Shown here in pieces: positions 1 through 9,210 of a DNA stretch of 64,000 bases (the stretch's first letter is position 1; each line of letters begins with the position of its first letter). A model generated the notes under the pieces. The model was not told the origin of the DNA. It saw only the letters and a program-made list of their open reading frames with translations, and did not search any database. The DNA is taken from NCBI RefSeq assembly GCF_010015475.1, contig NZ_SSNI01000033.1:1-64000 (forward strand), read 5' to 3'. This DNA comes from Pontibacter pamirensis (GTDB taxonomy: Bacteria; Bacteroidota; Bacteroidia; Cytophagales; Hymenobacteraceae). A program made the position numbers and the translations under genes.

Positions 1-394
1 AAACGGGCAGCTTCTTAGAGTCGATGTAGTAGTGACTGGTTTTCTCAGAGAGGCTGGCCCGGCACTGGGCCAGCAGGAAGGCGTGGAAGCAGGCCTGGCG
101 GGAGAGGGAGAGGAACTGCGTGTAAGAGACGGCCCGGGGGAAGAAGCTTTTGAGCTCCCCGAGCACCAGGCGCTCATAGTAGTACTCGAAGCACTTGAAG
201 CCCGAGAGGTGGTAGAGGGTCAGAATGGTGAGCACCTCGCTCTCAGAAAGGGAGGGCCTGCGTCCGGCCGGATGCTTGGGGACCAGTCCTTTGGGCAAGG
301 GGTGGGAAGCGAAATAAGCCTTTACTTCCTGGCAGAAATCATCGATGAAACAAAACACTTCTACGACCTTGGTAGTATCTATGAGAAAGTGCAT
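1..394 (-). CDS. IS982-family transposase, N-terminal part (cut by window edge)
   Basis: The minus strand reads open for 131 codons from an ATG at 394 down to the window edge. The product starts MHFLIDTTKVVEVFCFIDDF and contains RRPSLSESEVLTIL and a tyrosine-rich stretch (FECYY-like), the usual N-terminal layout of IS982 transposases. The last visible residues, HYYIDSKKLPV, hold the first aspartate of the DDE catalytic triad. The rest of the gene lies outside the window, so intactness is unknown. An 11-bp inverted repeat (around 395-405 and 440-450) lies just upstream and may belong to the element's end. Family assignment is by recognised motifs only. Confidence 0.8.
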   Translation of the reverse strand, partial: MHFLIDTTKVVEVFCFIDDFCQEVKAYFASHPLPKGLVPKHPAGRRPSLSESEVLTILTLYHLSGFKCFEYYYERLVLGELKSFFPRAVSYTQFLSLSRQACFHAFLLAQCRASLSEKTSHYYIDSKKLPV

Positions 395-580
395 AAGGCT
401 AAAGGATTAGGTGAAACATCAGTCAATATTTCTACCTGACCTTTAGCCTTCTTGTTTACCTAAAACAGCCTTTTTAAACTCTCGTAATTCCCGAGTTCAC
501 GTTCCGTTTAATTAAAAGCACTCTACAATATACTGTACTTAATGGACTCCCACATCATCAGTTAAGTATTTCAACATTTT

Positions 581-1602
581 ATAGGAGTTACGCATAGTTA
601 TTAATGAACTCTCGTTGAGCCTGCAGGAAAAGCTTTCTTTGTAAGGCATAGACATTTTCAATGCTCTTGTCCTGGCTCATCCACGTGAGCCTCTGGTAGG
701 CCCGCAGCACACAGAACAGATGGTTCTGGATAGCCTGTGTCTGCCTGACAAAGAAGTGCTGGGCATGGCACTCCTGCTTGACACTCCTCCACCTGCCAGT
801 GCTTTGCTTTCACCTCTTTGAAGAGCTCTCTTCCCATTTGCCGGCACGCATCCTGTTCGGGCAGGTACATGGCGTGGTGCCTCGCATGGCCTTCTGTGTC
901 CACTCCTCCGAAACACCTGCACAAAGTCGAAGCCCTTGAGGTGGGTAAACAAACCCTCCTGCGGCATATGCTCTACTTTCCCCACCTGCTCATAGCAACA
1001 CGGGGTGGTGGAGACGATGCGGTTTGCCTCCAGCCCCACCAGAAAACCCACCTCCTTGTCTCTAAGGAACTTCAGGTTCTCTATGGAGGCGTACCAACTG
1101 TCGGCGCTCACCCACTCAGGGTGCAGCCCCCACTGCCAGCACTCTTTGACCATCTCCTGGAAATAAGCATGCTTCGTTTTCCCCTCCTCATGGCGGTACA
1201 CCCGGAAGTTAACTGGCATGCCCACGCCCGAGGCATCTGTATAGAACAGCGTGATGAGGTTAATGCCTTTCACTGTACTGTGATGCCGGCCGGAGTAGAA
1301 GTATCCTACCAACTCAGTGGTGGCCGGGTCTGTGAAGGGCTTGTCCAGCACCGAATCATCTACGGAAAGAACACCTCCCTCCAGTTTCAGCCCCTGCCTG
1401 ACTGCCTCAAAGAGGTCTTTGCCGGTAAAATGGCTGCTCAAAAGGAAACGGTTGATCTCATCGTGAGACACTTCCAGCACCTCACTGGCCTTCACGCAGC
1501 TCACCTTGCGCGGCTCACTCAGAAGATAAGCTATGTATTGGGCAGATTCCATGGCTGTTTATCTTGCTTCTACGTTTTGTAATCAAGCTGCGTAACTCCT
1601 AT
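581..1602 (-). mobile_element. IS701-type insertion sequence with 14-bp inverted ends
   Basis: A perfect 14-bp inverted repeat, ATAGGAGTTACGCA, bounds the element at 581-594 and (as complement) 1589-1602. The transposase pseudogene fills nearly the whole interval, so these are convincingly its ends. I could not find an exact target-site duplication: the left flank is TTTT and the right flank TTTA. The element lies about 190 bp from the IS982-type gene, so this corner is an insertion hot spot. Confidence 0.8.
588..1552 (-). pseudogene. IS701/IS4-type DDE transposase, twice frameshifted
   Basis: Frame one runs from ATG 1552 and gives MESAQYIAYLLSEPRKVSCV, then the DDE-type blocks LSVDDSVLDKPF, STVKGINLIT and WVSADSWYAS. 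At about 901-909 the homologous reading moves by one base (VDTEGHARHHAMYLPEQD follows), and at about 782-790 it moves again in the same direction to end CHAQHFFVRQ...REFINNYA at the TAA complementary to 588-590. The protein would be roughly 320 residues if joined. Without the shifts the first frame ends in an unrelated arginine- and serine-rich tail. Both shift points lie in the same nine-base string, GGAGGAGTG on the coding strand. Likely an inactive copy, unless these are sequence errors. Confidence 0.85.
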
Positions 1603-1777
1603 TTTACTTCAAACCTTTGCTTTTCAAGTGTTCTGCTGAACATATCAATCGTTATACGGCCATAATAATTTTATAAAAAATCGCTCATTCTTTCCGGGTC
1701 GTCATAACTTTTATATAGATTCATTCGTATATAGGCATGGCTAAAAGTTGAAAAGTTTCCTAAAAACTGATCACAAC

Positions 1778-1817
1778 AGAAGAGGCTCTTCGGGATGAGG
1801 AGCCTCTTCTTGTTTTT
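1778..1817 (+). terminator. Rho-independent terminator without an obvious upstream gene
   Basis: A 10-bp perfect stem (AGAAGAGGCT at 1778-1787 with AGCCTCTTCT at 1801-1810) is followed by TGTTTTT. No plus-strand gene precedes it, so it may belong to a gene displaced by the insertion sequence. Confidence 0.7.
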
Positions 1818-1953
1818 AGCCCAGAAGCTGCTTTATGATAAAATGATAAATAGAAAAGACAAAAGAGAGGTCGTACCATCATACTGAGAATATGTAGGAG
1901 TTAACTGCATGCTATAGGATTGTACTTGCGGGGTGATGGCACTGATATAATTC

Positions 1954-1987
1954 AAAAAGCCAGGAAATATAACTTTCCTGGCCTTTT
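1954..1987 (-). terminator. Terminator of the outer-membrane barrel gene
   Basis: A stem of about 12 bp with one bulged base (AAAGCCAGGAAA with TTTCCTGGCCTTT) lies 36 bp beyond the stop codon of the minus-strand gene ending at 2023. On the minus strand it is followed by a T-rich stretch. Confidence 0.7.
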
Positions 1988-2022
1988 GATTAGCGTAAAG
2001 ATACTGCTTGTCAAATCAATAG

Positions 2023-3114
2023 CTACAGCTTAATGGAGCAGCCGATGTTCAGGGCGTAATCAGCGAATGCCGCATCGCCGTGCGTATAGTTACCGGTCTG
2101 AGCCATAACTTCCTTATCCGTTACACTTTGCAGGCGATCTCGCTTCAGGGCAATGGGTAATGTAGCGAAAAAGTTAACCTTCTGTACCTGGTAGCTTACG
2201 CCCGGCTCAACAGATTGGACATAGCCTGGCCGGCGGAAGCCCTTGCTGCTGCCGAAGACATCTTCCACGGGCACGCCTTCCATCCTGGCACCCAATGAGG
2301 CCACCATGCCATTCAAGTTGCCCGAAAAACTGTGGCTCACGCCTATCCTCACCATATACTGATCCGGCACACTGGTTACAGCTTCGTTGGCCCGCAGTGG
2401 CGAAAGCGTTTCGCGGTAAGTGCGCGTGCCGTTCTCACCTCTCGGGTTGAAGAGGTAATACACGCTGCCATAAGCGCTGAGGTGACTGCCCAGCAAGTAG
2501 TATCCGTTTAATTCTGTGATAGCCCCCACGCCGCCGTCACCAAGCTGAATCGACTGGTCAACAGGTCTTACTTCTTCACCTCCATCGGGCCCAACGTTGT
2601 AGAAGGTGTCTTTGTAGTTGTAGTTTCCGGTAGGCAGCTTCACGCCCAGGCCAAGCTGGAGATTACCCCTGGTGGCCCTCTGAGGGTCCAGCAGCCACCT
2701 GTAACCTGTAATCCTGGCGTCACCAATGCCTGCAGAGTTGCTGTTGTGCCGCTCCTTCCTCCCGTGCTCGTAGAGCGACGAGCGCTTGTTAGACAGCAGC
2801 GGTATCCCTGCGCTGAGAGACCACCTGTTGCTGAACTGCCGGACCAGGGTCAAATCAAGGCTATGCTGCCAGTTGATGACTTCTGTCTGCTGCTCCAGGC
2901 GCTCCTTTTGTTCCTCATCTCCTTTAAAGTGCCGGAACGACTTGAAGTAACGGTGAGCGACGTTAAGCTGCCATCCTTTAGAGACTGCCTCTTCCTTAGG
3001 ATGCTCCATAGAACAGGACATCATCCCGTTGCTCCTGACTGCGACACAGCCCTGTGCATTGGACTGGCTATAAAATGCGATACACACAACTGCGGAAAGT
3101 AAAATTTTCTTCAT
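2023..3114 (-). CDS. Outer-membrane beta-barrel protein of unknown role
   Basis: The 363-residue product has a clear signal peptide (MKKILLSAVVCIAFYSQSNA, cut before QGC). The rest alternates short beta strands with turns: aromatic-girdle patterns such as GYYLLGSHLSAYGSVYYLF, a GVKLPTGNYNY turn and a hydrophobic C-terminal strand ending YALNIGCSIKL. It resembles the MetA/phenol-degradation-type transporter barrels annotated in many Bacteroidota, but that is a fold resemblance and no substrate can be read from it. It is transcribed alone, with its own terminator downstream and an AT-rich upstream region. Confidence 0.7.
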   Translation of the reverse strand: MKKILLSAVVCIAFYSQSNAQGCVAVRSNGMMSCSMEHPKEEAVSKGWQLNVAHRYFKSFRHFKGDEEQKERLEQQTEVINWQHSLDLTLVRQFSNRWSLSAGIPLLSNKRSSLYEHGRKERHNSNSAGIGDARITGYRWLLDPQRATRGNLQLGLGVKLPTGNYNYKDTFYNVGPDGGEEVRPVDQSIQLGDGGVGAITELNGYYLLGSHLSAYGSVYYLFNPRGENGTRTYRETLSPLRANEAVTSVPDQYMVRIGVSHSFSGNLNGMVASLGARMEGVPVEDVFGSSKGFRRPGYVQSVEPGVSYQVQKVNFFATLPIALKRDRLQSVTDKEVMAQTGNYTHGDAAFADYALNIGCSIKL

Positions 3115-3542
3115 GTCAGAAGATTAGATAGGTAAATAATGTATTGATAAGCAATATGTTATACCTCAATATGGGCATGATGTCGAATTTCTCCAGAAGG
3201 TATGTTTTTAGGCATTGTATTGCAATAAATGTTTAAACATTATTTCAATAATGTGTAATATTGCAAGAATAAGTTGCAGAGAACTCCCTCTCTCTGCCGG
3301 TAGCGATACCCAAAAGAGCAAAAAGCCTGAAAATCAAGTGTTTGCAGGCTTTTTGCTCTTAAAACGATACCAGATCATTTAGTTTTTCGCATAAAAAGTG
3401 AGTAGTCCGGTGAGTTCAGTTGAGGCTGGAATCGCCAACGTTCTGTGGCTGGCAGTTTTTCTGCTGTTCTGGAGATGAGCGATATCCCGGAACCGATAAG
3501 AAGGAATTGAAAAAACTGCCTGAATTGACTGCTGCAGAACAG
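3115..3542. other. Intergenic: promoter region and strong terminator
   Basis: The left part is AT-rich and should hold the promoter of the barrel protein. The centre holds a 16-bp perfect hairpin (3314-3360). A plus-strand open frame here is antisense to the H-NOX gene and is not credible. Confidence 0.55.
3314..3360 (-). terminator. Terminator downstream of the H-NOX gene
   Basis: A perfect 16-bp stem pairs 3314-3329 with 3345-3360. The stem itself carries A5/T5 runs, so it could stop transcription from either side; the nearest upstream gene is the minus-strand H-NOX gene. Confidence 0.75.
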
Positions 3543-4085
3543 TTATACGAATTCTATTCTTATCTGCACCCGCTCGGCATTCGGTTCTGTGGATGGAAGT
3601 ACATTTATCTTTTCACCCTCGTCAAAATACTGCGCAAGCCCCTTTATGATGCCGACAGCAAAGCCAGCCATCCTGCGCTTGGAATGATAGTCGATAACCA
3701 ACATGTTCTTCCCGACTTTGGAGACATGCAGCGGAGGCGGGTTGGTGGCATCATTCTCCCGCTTTATACCGGCGTGCATGTGGGAGCCGATGTGCAGCAG
3801 CATCTCCTGCGTTCTCCAGGAGGGATCTATGAAGCGCTTGAATACCAGCAGCAGGTCCGGCACCAGGAACTCACCGAACTTTTCCTGGAAAACAGGGTCA
3901 GACACCCCTTGAACACGGGCAGCGGCTGACATGATGATAAATAGCTCCGATGTGGGGTATACTTCATTCATCTGGTAAGGCACACGGTTGCGCAGCCCTA
4001 CCTCCTCCAGAACATCGACCCACGTGTTATAGTTGTGCTTGTACTCTACGAATCGCTTTAGAAATACAAAGATCGACCCGTGCAT
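3543..4085 (-). CDS. H-NOX (haem NO/oxygen-binding) domain protein
   Basis: A single-domain H-NOX of 180 residues when started at the internal ATG 4085 (MHGSIFVFLKRFVE), the usual start of the family; an upstream ATG at 4109 would add eight residues. Family hallmarks are visible: the histidine at residue 102 in GSHMHAGI aligns with the proximal haem ligand (His102 in Thermoanaerobacter H-NOX, H-x-H in soluble guanylate cyclase), followed by PPPL and by the YxSxR motif Tyr133-His-Ser135-Lys-Arg137 that contacts the haem propionates. The length matches the family. H-NOX proteins sense NO or O2 and normally act on a partner kinase or cyclase, but none is adjacent. Residues deciding O2 affinity cannot be judged by eye. 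Confidence 0.88.
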   Translation of the reverse strand: MHGSIFVFLKRFVEYKHNYNTWVDVLEEVGLRNRVPYQMNEVYPTSELFIIMSAAARVQGVSDPVFQEKFGEFLVPDLLLVFKRFIDPSWRTQEMLLHIGSHMHAGIKRENDATNPPPLHVSKVGKNMLVIDYHSKRRMAGFAVGIIKGLAQYFDEGEKINVLPSTEPNAERVQIRIEFV

Positions 4086-4456
4086 GCTGTCTCCTGTTAA
4101 AGAATGCATCCTGTGTTTTCTTTCGTCAACATGATAACAATGAACATCAAATATACAGATTATATCCTGATATGATGTACGCTGGTCTGAATAGCAACGT
4201 AGTTGCTTATATTTTCTCCTTTTTGTCTAATGGATCCTGAAGGTTGGCTAAGTAATACAGGCATACCAGATAGTAGGGGAGGGATAGCCTCTGTTTCTTG
4301 TGTTCGGCCACACGCAAAAGCAAGGTCCTTGAAGGAGGCAAACCCTGTTTTGACAGGCAAAGAAAGTAAATTCGGTTGGCTAAACAAGCACTTATGGCAA
4401 GCTGGTTGAGCTTTCCTTCTCTGGAATAGATTTCTTCCGGCTTCAGGCAACTTAAA
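4086..4456. other. Intergenic: nothing recognised
   Basis: The 371-bp spacer between the H-NOX gene and the TonB receptor gene carries only short overlapping frames on both strands with no homology I recognise. It should include the H-NOX promoter. Confidence 0.5.
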
Positions 4457-6871
4457 TCAATAATCACCTTGCTCTGCTGGTCTGCTTTGTTTTTTTGCCT
4501 GGTGGAGGCGGTAGTTGAAGGTTAAGTTGATTTGCCGGCGTCTGCCCTGCGAATCGATTTCTGTGTAGAAGTTCTCGCCTTCTGTAATGGTGCGGAAACG
4601 GCGTGAGTTAAATACATCTATGACATTGAGTGTAAGCGTGCCGTTGTTCTTCAGGATATCCTTGTTTACCGCCAGGTCGAGGGTGGCGAGGGCTTTGCGC
4701 CTGCCCTGTGGCAAAATCTGAGGAGCTTCATAATTAGCCCGCAGCTGGAAGTCCGCGTTGTCCCAGAACGAGATGCGTGATGTTACTCTGCTAAACCAGC
4801 TGTAGGTGTCACTTTGGAAGTCAGTATCCAGGTTGCTACCATCGGTAATGGCCCTGAAAAAGTTAAAGCTTCCATCCAGCTTCCACCACCTGAGAGGTTC
4901 GTAAGTTCCGATAAACTCAGCTCCATAGGCGTCCTCTGAGGCAAGGTTTTCGGGCAGGGTAGTTGCAAAGCCCAGCTCATTCACCCGGCGAATACGCAGG
5001 ACTTTGCCGGTTGTGTGGCGGTAGTATACAGAGGAAGAAAGCGAGCCCCTTGTAAAGTACTTCATATGCCCTAGCTCAAAGGAGTTTGAAAATTCCGGGT
5101 CAAGGTCGGGGTTGCCGCTGAAGAAATTCCGCCTGTCAGTAAGGGTCACAAAAGGGCTTAGGTCGAAGTAGCTAGGGCGGCGCACCCGGCGGCTGTAGCT
5201 AACCTGCAGGGAGTGCTGGTCAGGCAGTTGGTAGGTGACGTGTGCGCTGGGAAACAAATTCGCATAGTCGCGCGGATTCGCTTCTTTGGTCTGTCTTAGC
5301 GTGGTTGTCACGTCGGTCCACTCTGCCCGGAGCCCCACCTGGTAAGAGAGTTTATTTACCTTGTTGCCCATGATTCCATAGACCGCGTGTATGTTCTCCT
5401 CATAGAGGAAGCTATTGTTGAGGCTGTCTAAGGGGCTCCACACACCACTGGCGGTTTGCTCGGTTACGGCAAAGTTGTTCGTCATGTCGCGGGAACTGCT
5501 GCGCAAGCCCGCCTCCAGCTTTCCTTCTTCCCCGAACGGGTATACGTAGTCGATCTGCACGAGCAACTGCTTCTCCGTTTCATCGTTGAGCGAGCGCTGC
5601 AGCAGAACCGGCGCTTCGGGGGTGTTGCCGTCGGAAAGAAAGGCTCTTTCGGTAAAGTACTGGTCTGATTCCTCCCAATTGTCCAGGTAACGCAAATCTG
5701 CAGTCAGTTCATGGCCTTCGCGGGCAAAGGTTCTTTTATAGGTCAGGGCATACTCGGAGTTGGGCTCAGTTTCAGTTTCGTCCTGCGTACGGCTGATGAC
5801 ACGTTGCAGGTTGGAGGTGTTGAAGAGGTAGTCCCGGTAGATGATGTCAGCGTAGCGCTTGCCCTTGCTCATGCGCCAGGTGTAGGCCCCGGTTAAAACG
5901 TTTTTATCGTTAAAGAAATAATCGGCCCCGCCGCGTATGCTGTGGTTCATGCCCTCCTGCCTGTTTTCGGAAGTCTGGCGGGTGATAAAAGTAGTGTCAT
6001 TCTCATACAACTCCTGGTATAGGATGCTGTTGCCCGGTGTGTTTCGGTAGGCGGCAGCGTAGTTCACGAAGAAGTTTAGGTCCTTGCGGCGGTAGTTGAC
6101 GTTGGCCGCTGCCCCAAAATTGCTCGGGTAACCGGTAATAATGTCGAAGGAGCCGTTGAAGCCTGCCTTGCGCTCTTTTTTCAGTACAATGTTAATGATC
6201 CCCGCCATTCCCTCGGCTTCGTAACGGGCAGAGGGGTTGGTGATAACCTCCACGCGTTCAATGAGGTTTGCCTGCAGCTGCTGCAAACCACTGCCTCCTC
6301 CCATGCTCACCAGGCCGGAAGGTTTCCCGTCGATCAGGATACGCACGTTGTTGCTTCCCCTCAGGCTTACGTTGCCCTCCACATCAACAGCCACGGAAGG
6401 CACGTTGCTCAATATATTCACAGCGGTGCCCCCGGCGTTGGCCAGGTCTGTCCCGACGTTAAATATTTTTTTATCTAACGACAGCTCCATCGTGCTTCTC
6501 TCCCCCTGCACCACAACTTCCCGCAGCACTTCTGTATTGCTGGTAAGCAGGATCATCCCTAGGTCAACGTCCTGGTTTGTAACACGGATGTCAGTTATTG
6601 CTTTTTTATCAAAAGACAAGAAGGTGACCAGTGCATAGTAAGTCCCAGGCCTGGTGCTTATCCCGAATCTGCCTGCATCATCAGACGTTGCTCCTGAAAC
6701 CATACCGGAGTCCTGCTTCGCGAATAAGACCACACTGGCATAGGAAACAGGATTTCGCTGCTCATCCACCAAGGTGCCTTTGATAAGAAACTGAGCGGCT
6801 GGAGCCTGGGCAAAAGCCTTAAAAGACATCAGGGAGAGTAGAAGGCTTACAAAGAAGAATAACTTGTTCAT
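4457..6871 (-). CDS. TonB-dependent outer-membrane receptor (OMP_b-brl type)
   Basis: An 804-residue receptor. The signal peptide (residues 1-21) ends SFKAFA. A carboxypeptidase-regulatory-like domain follows (about 29-110, GTLVDEQRNPVSYASVVLF), then a plug domain (about 120-220, with SLRGSNNVRILIDGKPSG and IERVEVITNPSARYEAEGMA), then a 22-strand-type barrel to the C-terminus (YSRRVRRPSYFDLSPF is typical of the outer-membrane beta-barrel family 3). It lacks a SusD partner, so it is a stand-alone receptor for a siderophore, peptide or other ligand that cannot be named from sequence. It is divergent from a LytS-type kinase and LytTR regulator 490 bp away, which makes that pair a candidate controller. 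Confidence 0.9.
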   Translation of the reverse strand: MNKLFFFVSLLLSLMSFKAFAQAPAAQFLIKGTLVDEQRNPVSYASVVLFAKQDSGMVSGATSDDAGRFGISTRPGTYYALVTFLSFDKKAITDIRVTNQDVDLGMILLTSNTEVLREVVVQGERSTMELSLDKKIFNVGTDLANAGGTAVNILSNVPSVAVDVEGNVSLRGSNNVRILIDGKPSGLVSMGGGSGLQQLQANLIERVEVITNPSARYEAEGMAGIINIVLKKERKAGFNGSFDIITGYPSNFGAAANVNYRRKDLNFFVNYAAAYRNTPGNSILYQELYENDTTFITRQTSENRQEGMNHSIRGGADYFFNDKNVLTGAYTWRMSKGKRYADIIYRDYLFNTSNLQRVISRTQDETETEPNSEYALTYKRTFAREGHELTADLRYLDNWEESDQYFTERAFLSDGNTPEAPVLLQRSLNDETEKQLLVQIDYVYPFGEEGKLEAGLRSSSRDMTNNFAVTEQTASGVWSPLDSLNNSFLYEENIHAVYGIMGNKVNKLSYQVGLRAEWTDVTTTLRQTKEANPRDYANLFPSAHVTYQLPDQHSLQVSYSRRVRRPSYFDLSPFVTLTDRRNFFSGNPDLDPEFSNSFELGHMKYFTRGSLSSSVYYRHTTGKVLRIRRVNELGFATTLPENLASEDAYGAEFIGTYEPLRWWKLDGSFNFFRAITDGSNLDTDFQSDTYSWFSRVTSRISFWDNADFQLRANYEAPQILPQGRRKALATLDLAVNKDILKNNGTLTLNVIDVFNSRRFRTITEGENFYTEIDSQGRRRQINLTFNYRLHQAKKQSRPAEQGDY

Positions 6872-7363
6872 TTGTTTAACTAAGTATAGGTGAATACACT
6901 ACAGAGAACAGGCACATAAAGAATAAAACAAATTCAAATTATAGGCAAACCCTGTATGAAACTGCATGAGGCTATCTGCCTGGAGATGCTGTTGCGGATG
7001 GGTTGTACCACCGGGAGCAGCAAGCATAGGATTCATCATGCTGCCTTTTTATGTGGCTGATGCATTTGCCTGACTGTGCCTTCCTTTAATAGGTTGCTGC
7101 TTAGCAGCTAACTGTAATACTAATGTAAAAGTCCTTTCCGTGTAGAAAAAGTATAATAGACCCAACGCACTTATACACCGACCACACGCTTACCTGAACC
7201 GATGAATGGTATAGACCGATGCTGGTCAGTTGTATAAGTTTAGTGGTAGACAAAAACCGACCGTCTGGTCGGCACATACTGCTTTCCCATAGATTGTTTT
7301 AGCACCTGCCAACTGCCTGATGTATATTTAAGGGTAATTTTTTTGCTCGTAAAAGCTATACCG
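6872..7363. other. Divergent promoter region between TonB receptor and kinase
   Basis: The 492-bp spacer should hold both promoters. A small inverted repeat, ACCGACC-GTCT-GGTCGGC-like, sits at 7256-7273 about 90 bp before the kinase start and is a possible operator. No gene is seen. Confidence 0.5.
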
Positions 7364-8461
7364 ATGCCCAACCTTTCGCTACACCGCTATGTCTCTCCCT
7401 TGCTGCATGTTCTAGTGTGGGTGTCACTGGCGGCGATGCTTCTTATATTTCAGCCGCTTGTGTGGGACGGTAGCCTGCCTGCTGAATTCTGGATAAAGCA
7501 GGGTATGCTGTTTTGTATGTGGCTGAGTGCTTATTACCTGACGACGCTGGTGTGGGTGCCAGAACTTTTGTTTGAAAACAAGCCAGGACTTTTCATCCTG
7601 GCTATACTTGCTACAGCGATTGCTGTAGTGCTCCTCATCTGGAAGGTAGAGTTGTGGTTTAACCTGCCCCAGCAAATGCAGCAAATTCTTCATCCGGAAG
7701 GTGGTGGGTCAGGCAGAGACGGCTCCATGCTGAAGTGGATGATAGCCGCCCTTTTTGCGATTACGCTGCTGGTACTGGGCATTGGCACCAGCATTACCGC
7801 TGTGCAGAAGTGGCAGGCTGATGCGCTGCTCCGGAAAGAAGAAGCTTTGCTTCGTAAAAGCCTGGAGCAGCAGAAAACCAGCTCGGAGCTTTCCTTCCTG
7901 AAGGCGCAAATCAACCCACATTTCTTTTTCAACACGCTTAACAACATCTATTCGCTCACCATGTTAGATGTGGGGGCTTCCCAGCAGGCACTGCTCAAGC
8001 TGTCGCGCATGATGCGCTATGTCCTCTACGAGACACAAAAGGACACGGTGCTGCTGAGCCAGGAGATAGCCTTTCTGAAGGATTACATCGAACTCATGCA
8101 ACTGCGCCTTTCCCACAGGGTGGAAGTAACGTTCAAGGCACCGAATCCTTTAAAGGAAGCAACTATCGCCCCTATGCTGCTGCTGCCTTTTGTAGAGAAT
8201 GCCTTTAAACACGGGGTAAGCGCCCTGCAGGACAGTTGCATCAACATTGCTATCCGGCAGGAGCAGAACGCTTTAAAGGTGGAAGTTCACAATACTCTGT
8301 TTGCAGAAAAAGACAACTCGCTGGAGCAGGGTAGTGGCATCGGGTTAGTGAACACGCGCCGGCGTCTGGATTTGCTGTATCCTGGCCGTTATGCTTTGTC
8401 TGTGAATGAAGACACTGCGCAAAACGAGTATCAGGTGACCTTAACACTGGACCTGTCATGA
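7364..8461 (+). CDS. LytS/YehU-type sensor histidine kinase
   Basis: A 365-residue membrane kinase. Four hydrophobic segments lie at about 11-31, 46-66, 76-96 and 124-146, followed by a short coiled stretch (LLRKEEALLRKSLEQQ) and a His_kinase domain. The phospho-accepting histidine is His186 in QINPHFFFNTLN, the signature of this family; the N box is PFVENAFKHG and the G box is GSGIGLVNTRRRL. I start it at ATG 7364, since the longer frame begins only with a TTG. The stop overlaps the start of the next gene (ATGA at 8458-8461), so the two are translationally coupled. The signal is unknown; the sensor part has almost no periplasmic domain. Confidence 0.92.
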   Translation: MPNLSLHRYVSPLLHVLVWVSLAAMLLIFQPLVWDGSLPAEFWIKQGMLFCMWLSAYYLTTLVWVPELLFENKPGLFILAILATAIAVVLLIWKVELWFNLPQQMQQILHPEGGGSGRDGSMLKWMIAALFAITLLVLGIGTSITAVQKWQADALLRKEEALLRKSLEQQKTSSELSFLKAQINPHFFFNTLNNIYSLTMLDVGASQQALLKLSRMMRYVLYETQKDTVLLSQEIAFLKDYIELMQLRLSHRVEVTFKAPNPLKEATIAPMLLLPFVENAFKHGVSALQDSCINIAIRQEQNALKVEVHNTLFAEKDNSLEQGSGIGLVNTRRRLDLLYPGRYALSVNEDTAQNEYQVTLTLDLS

Positions 8462-9210
8462 ACCCTATCACCCTTAATTGCATTGCCGTTGATGATGAGC
8501 CACTGGCCCTGAAGCTGGTTTGTGCCTATATAGAGCAAACGCCTTTCCTAAAATTGGTTGGCCGCTACGACAGTGCTATAGAGGCCCTGCAGGGGCTTCA
8601 CGAACATGGGGCTGACCTAGTTTTCCTGGACATTCAGATGCCGAACCTGAACGGGCTGAACCTGGCCAAAGCGCTGGGCTGGAACCGTATAGGCACTGCC
8701 CCGATGGTTGTTTTTACAACTGCCTATGACCAGTATGCCTTGGAAGGGTATAAAGTGGACGCACTGGATTACCTGCTGAAGCCCTTTGGCTATGAAGAGT
8801 TCCTGCGGGCTGCCGGCAAGGCCAGTACATACGCCGAGCGCTTTCGCAGCCCGGCTCCCGTGCCTGTTGCCCTCCCGGAGCCGGAGGATGCGTATTTGTA
8901 TCTCAAAGTAGAATATCAGCTGGTACGGGTAGCCTTTAGGGATATCTTCTATATGGAAGGGATGAAAGACTATGTTAAAGTTTTTACGGAGGGGAGTCAC
9001 AAGCCCCTGCTTTCGCTCACGAGCCTGAAGGCTTTAGAGGAAAAGCTGCCTTCCAGGCGGTTCATGCGCCTTCACCGTTCCTACATCGTTTCCCTGGAGA
9101 AAATCCAAGCAGTTACTAAAAACAGTGTGCAGATCGGGGGCATCAACATTCAAATCAGAGGCCAATACAAGGAGCCGTTCAGCCAGTTCCTGAGCAGATG
9201 GGCTCGCTAG
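8458..9210 (+). CDS. LytTR-family response regulator
   Basis: A 250-residue regulator with a receiver domain (1-120) and a LytTR DNA-binding domain (about 145-245). In the receiver the acidic pocket is VDDEP near residue 11-14, the phosphorylated aspartate is Asp58 in VFLDIQMPNLNG, and the conserved lysine lies in YLLKPF. The LytTR part shows YLKVEYQLVRVAFRDIFY, FMRLHRSYIVSLEKI and NSVQIGGINIQIRGQYK. It is the partner of the overlapping kinase gene. LytTR proteins bind direct repeats upstream of targets; the divergent TonB receptor is the nearest candidate target. Confidence 0.93.
   Translation: MNPITLNCIAVDDEPLALKLVCAYIEQTPFLKLVGRYDSAIEALQGLHEHGADLVFLDIQMPNLNGLNLAKALGWNRIGTAPMVVFTTAYDQYALEGYKVDALDYLLKPFGYEEFLRAAGKASTYAERFRSPAPVPVALPEPEDAYLYLKVEYQLVRVAFRDIFYMEGMKDYVKVFTEGSHKPLLSLTSLKALEEKLPSRRFMRLHRSYIVSLEKIQAVTKNSVQIGGINIQIRGQYKEPFSQFLSRWAR

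Larger units (their letters stand above)
1603..2022. other. Intergenic: two hairpins, no gene
   Basis: This 420-bp spacer between the IS and the outer-membrane protein gene holds a plus-strand terminator-like hairpin (1778-1817) and the minus-strand terminator of the downstream gene (1954-1987). I see no credible coding frame. Confidence 0.6.

Noticed and set aside
32..439. 135-codon plus-strand frame
   Set aside because: It is antisense to the IS982-type transposase, whose frame has clear family motifs.
818..1582. 254-codon plus-strand frame over the IS701 element
   Set aside because: It is antisense to the transposase pseudogene and has no family features of its own.
4160..4467. Short overlapping frames at the end of the TonB receptor gene
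   Set aside because: Low-complexity chance frames on both strands, one overlapping the receptor's end; no homology recognised.
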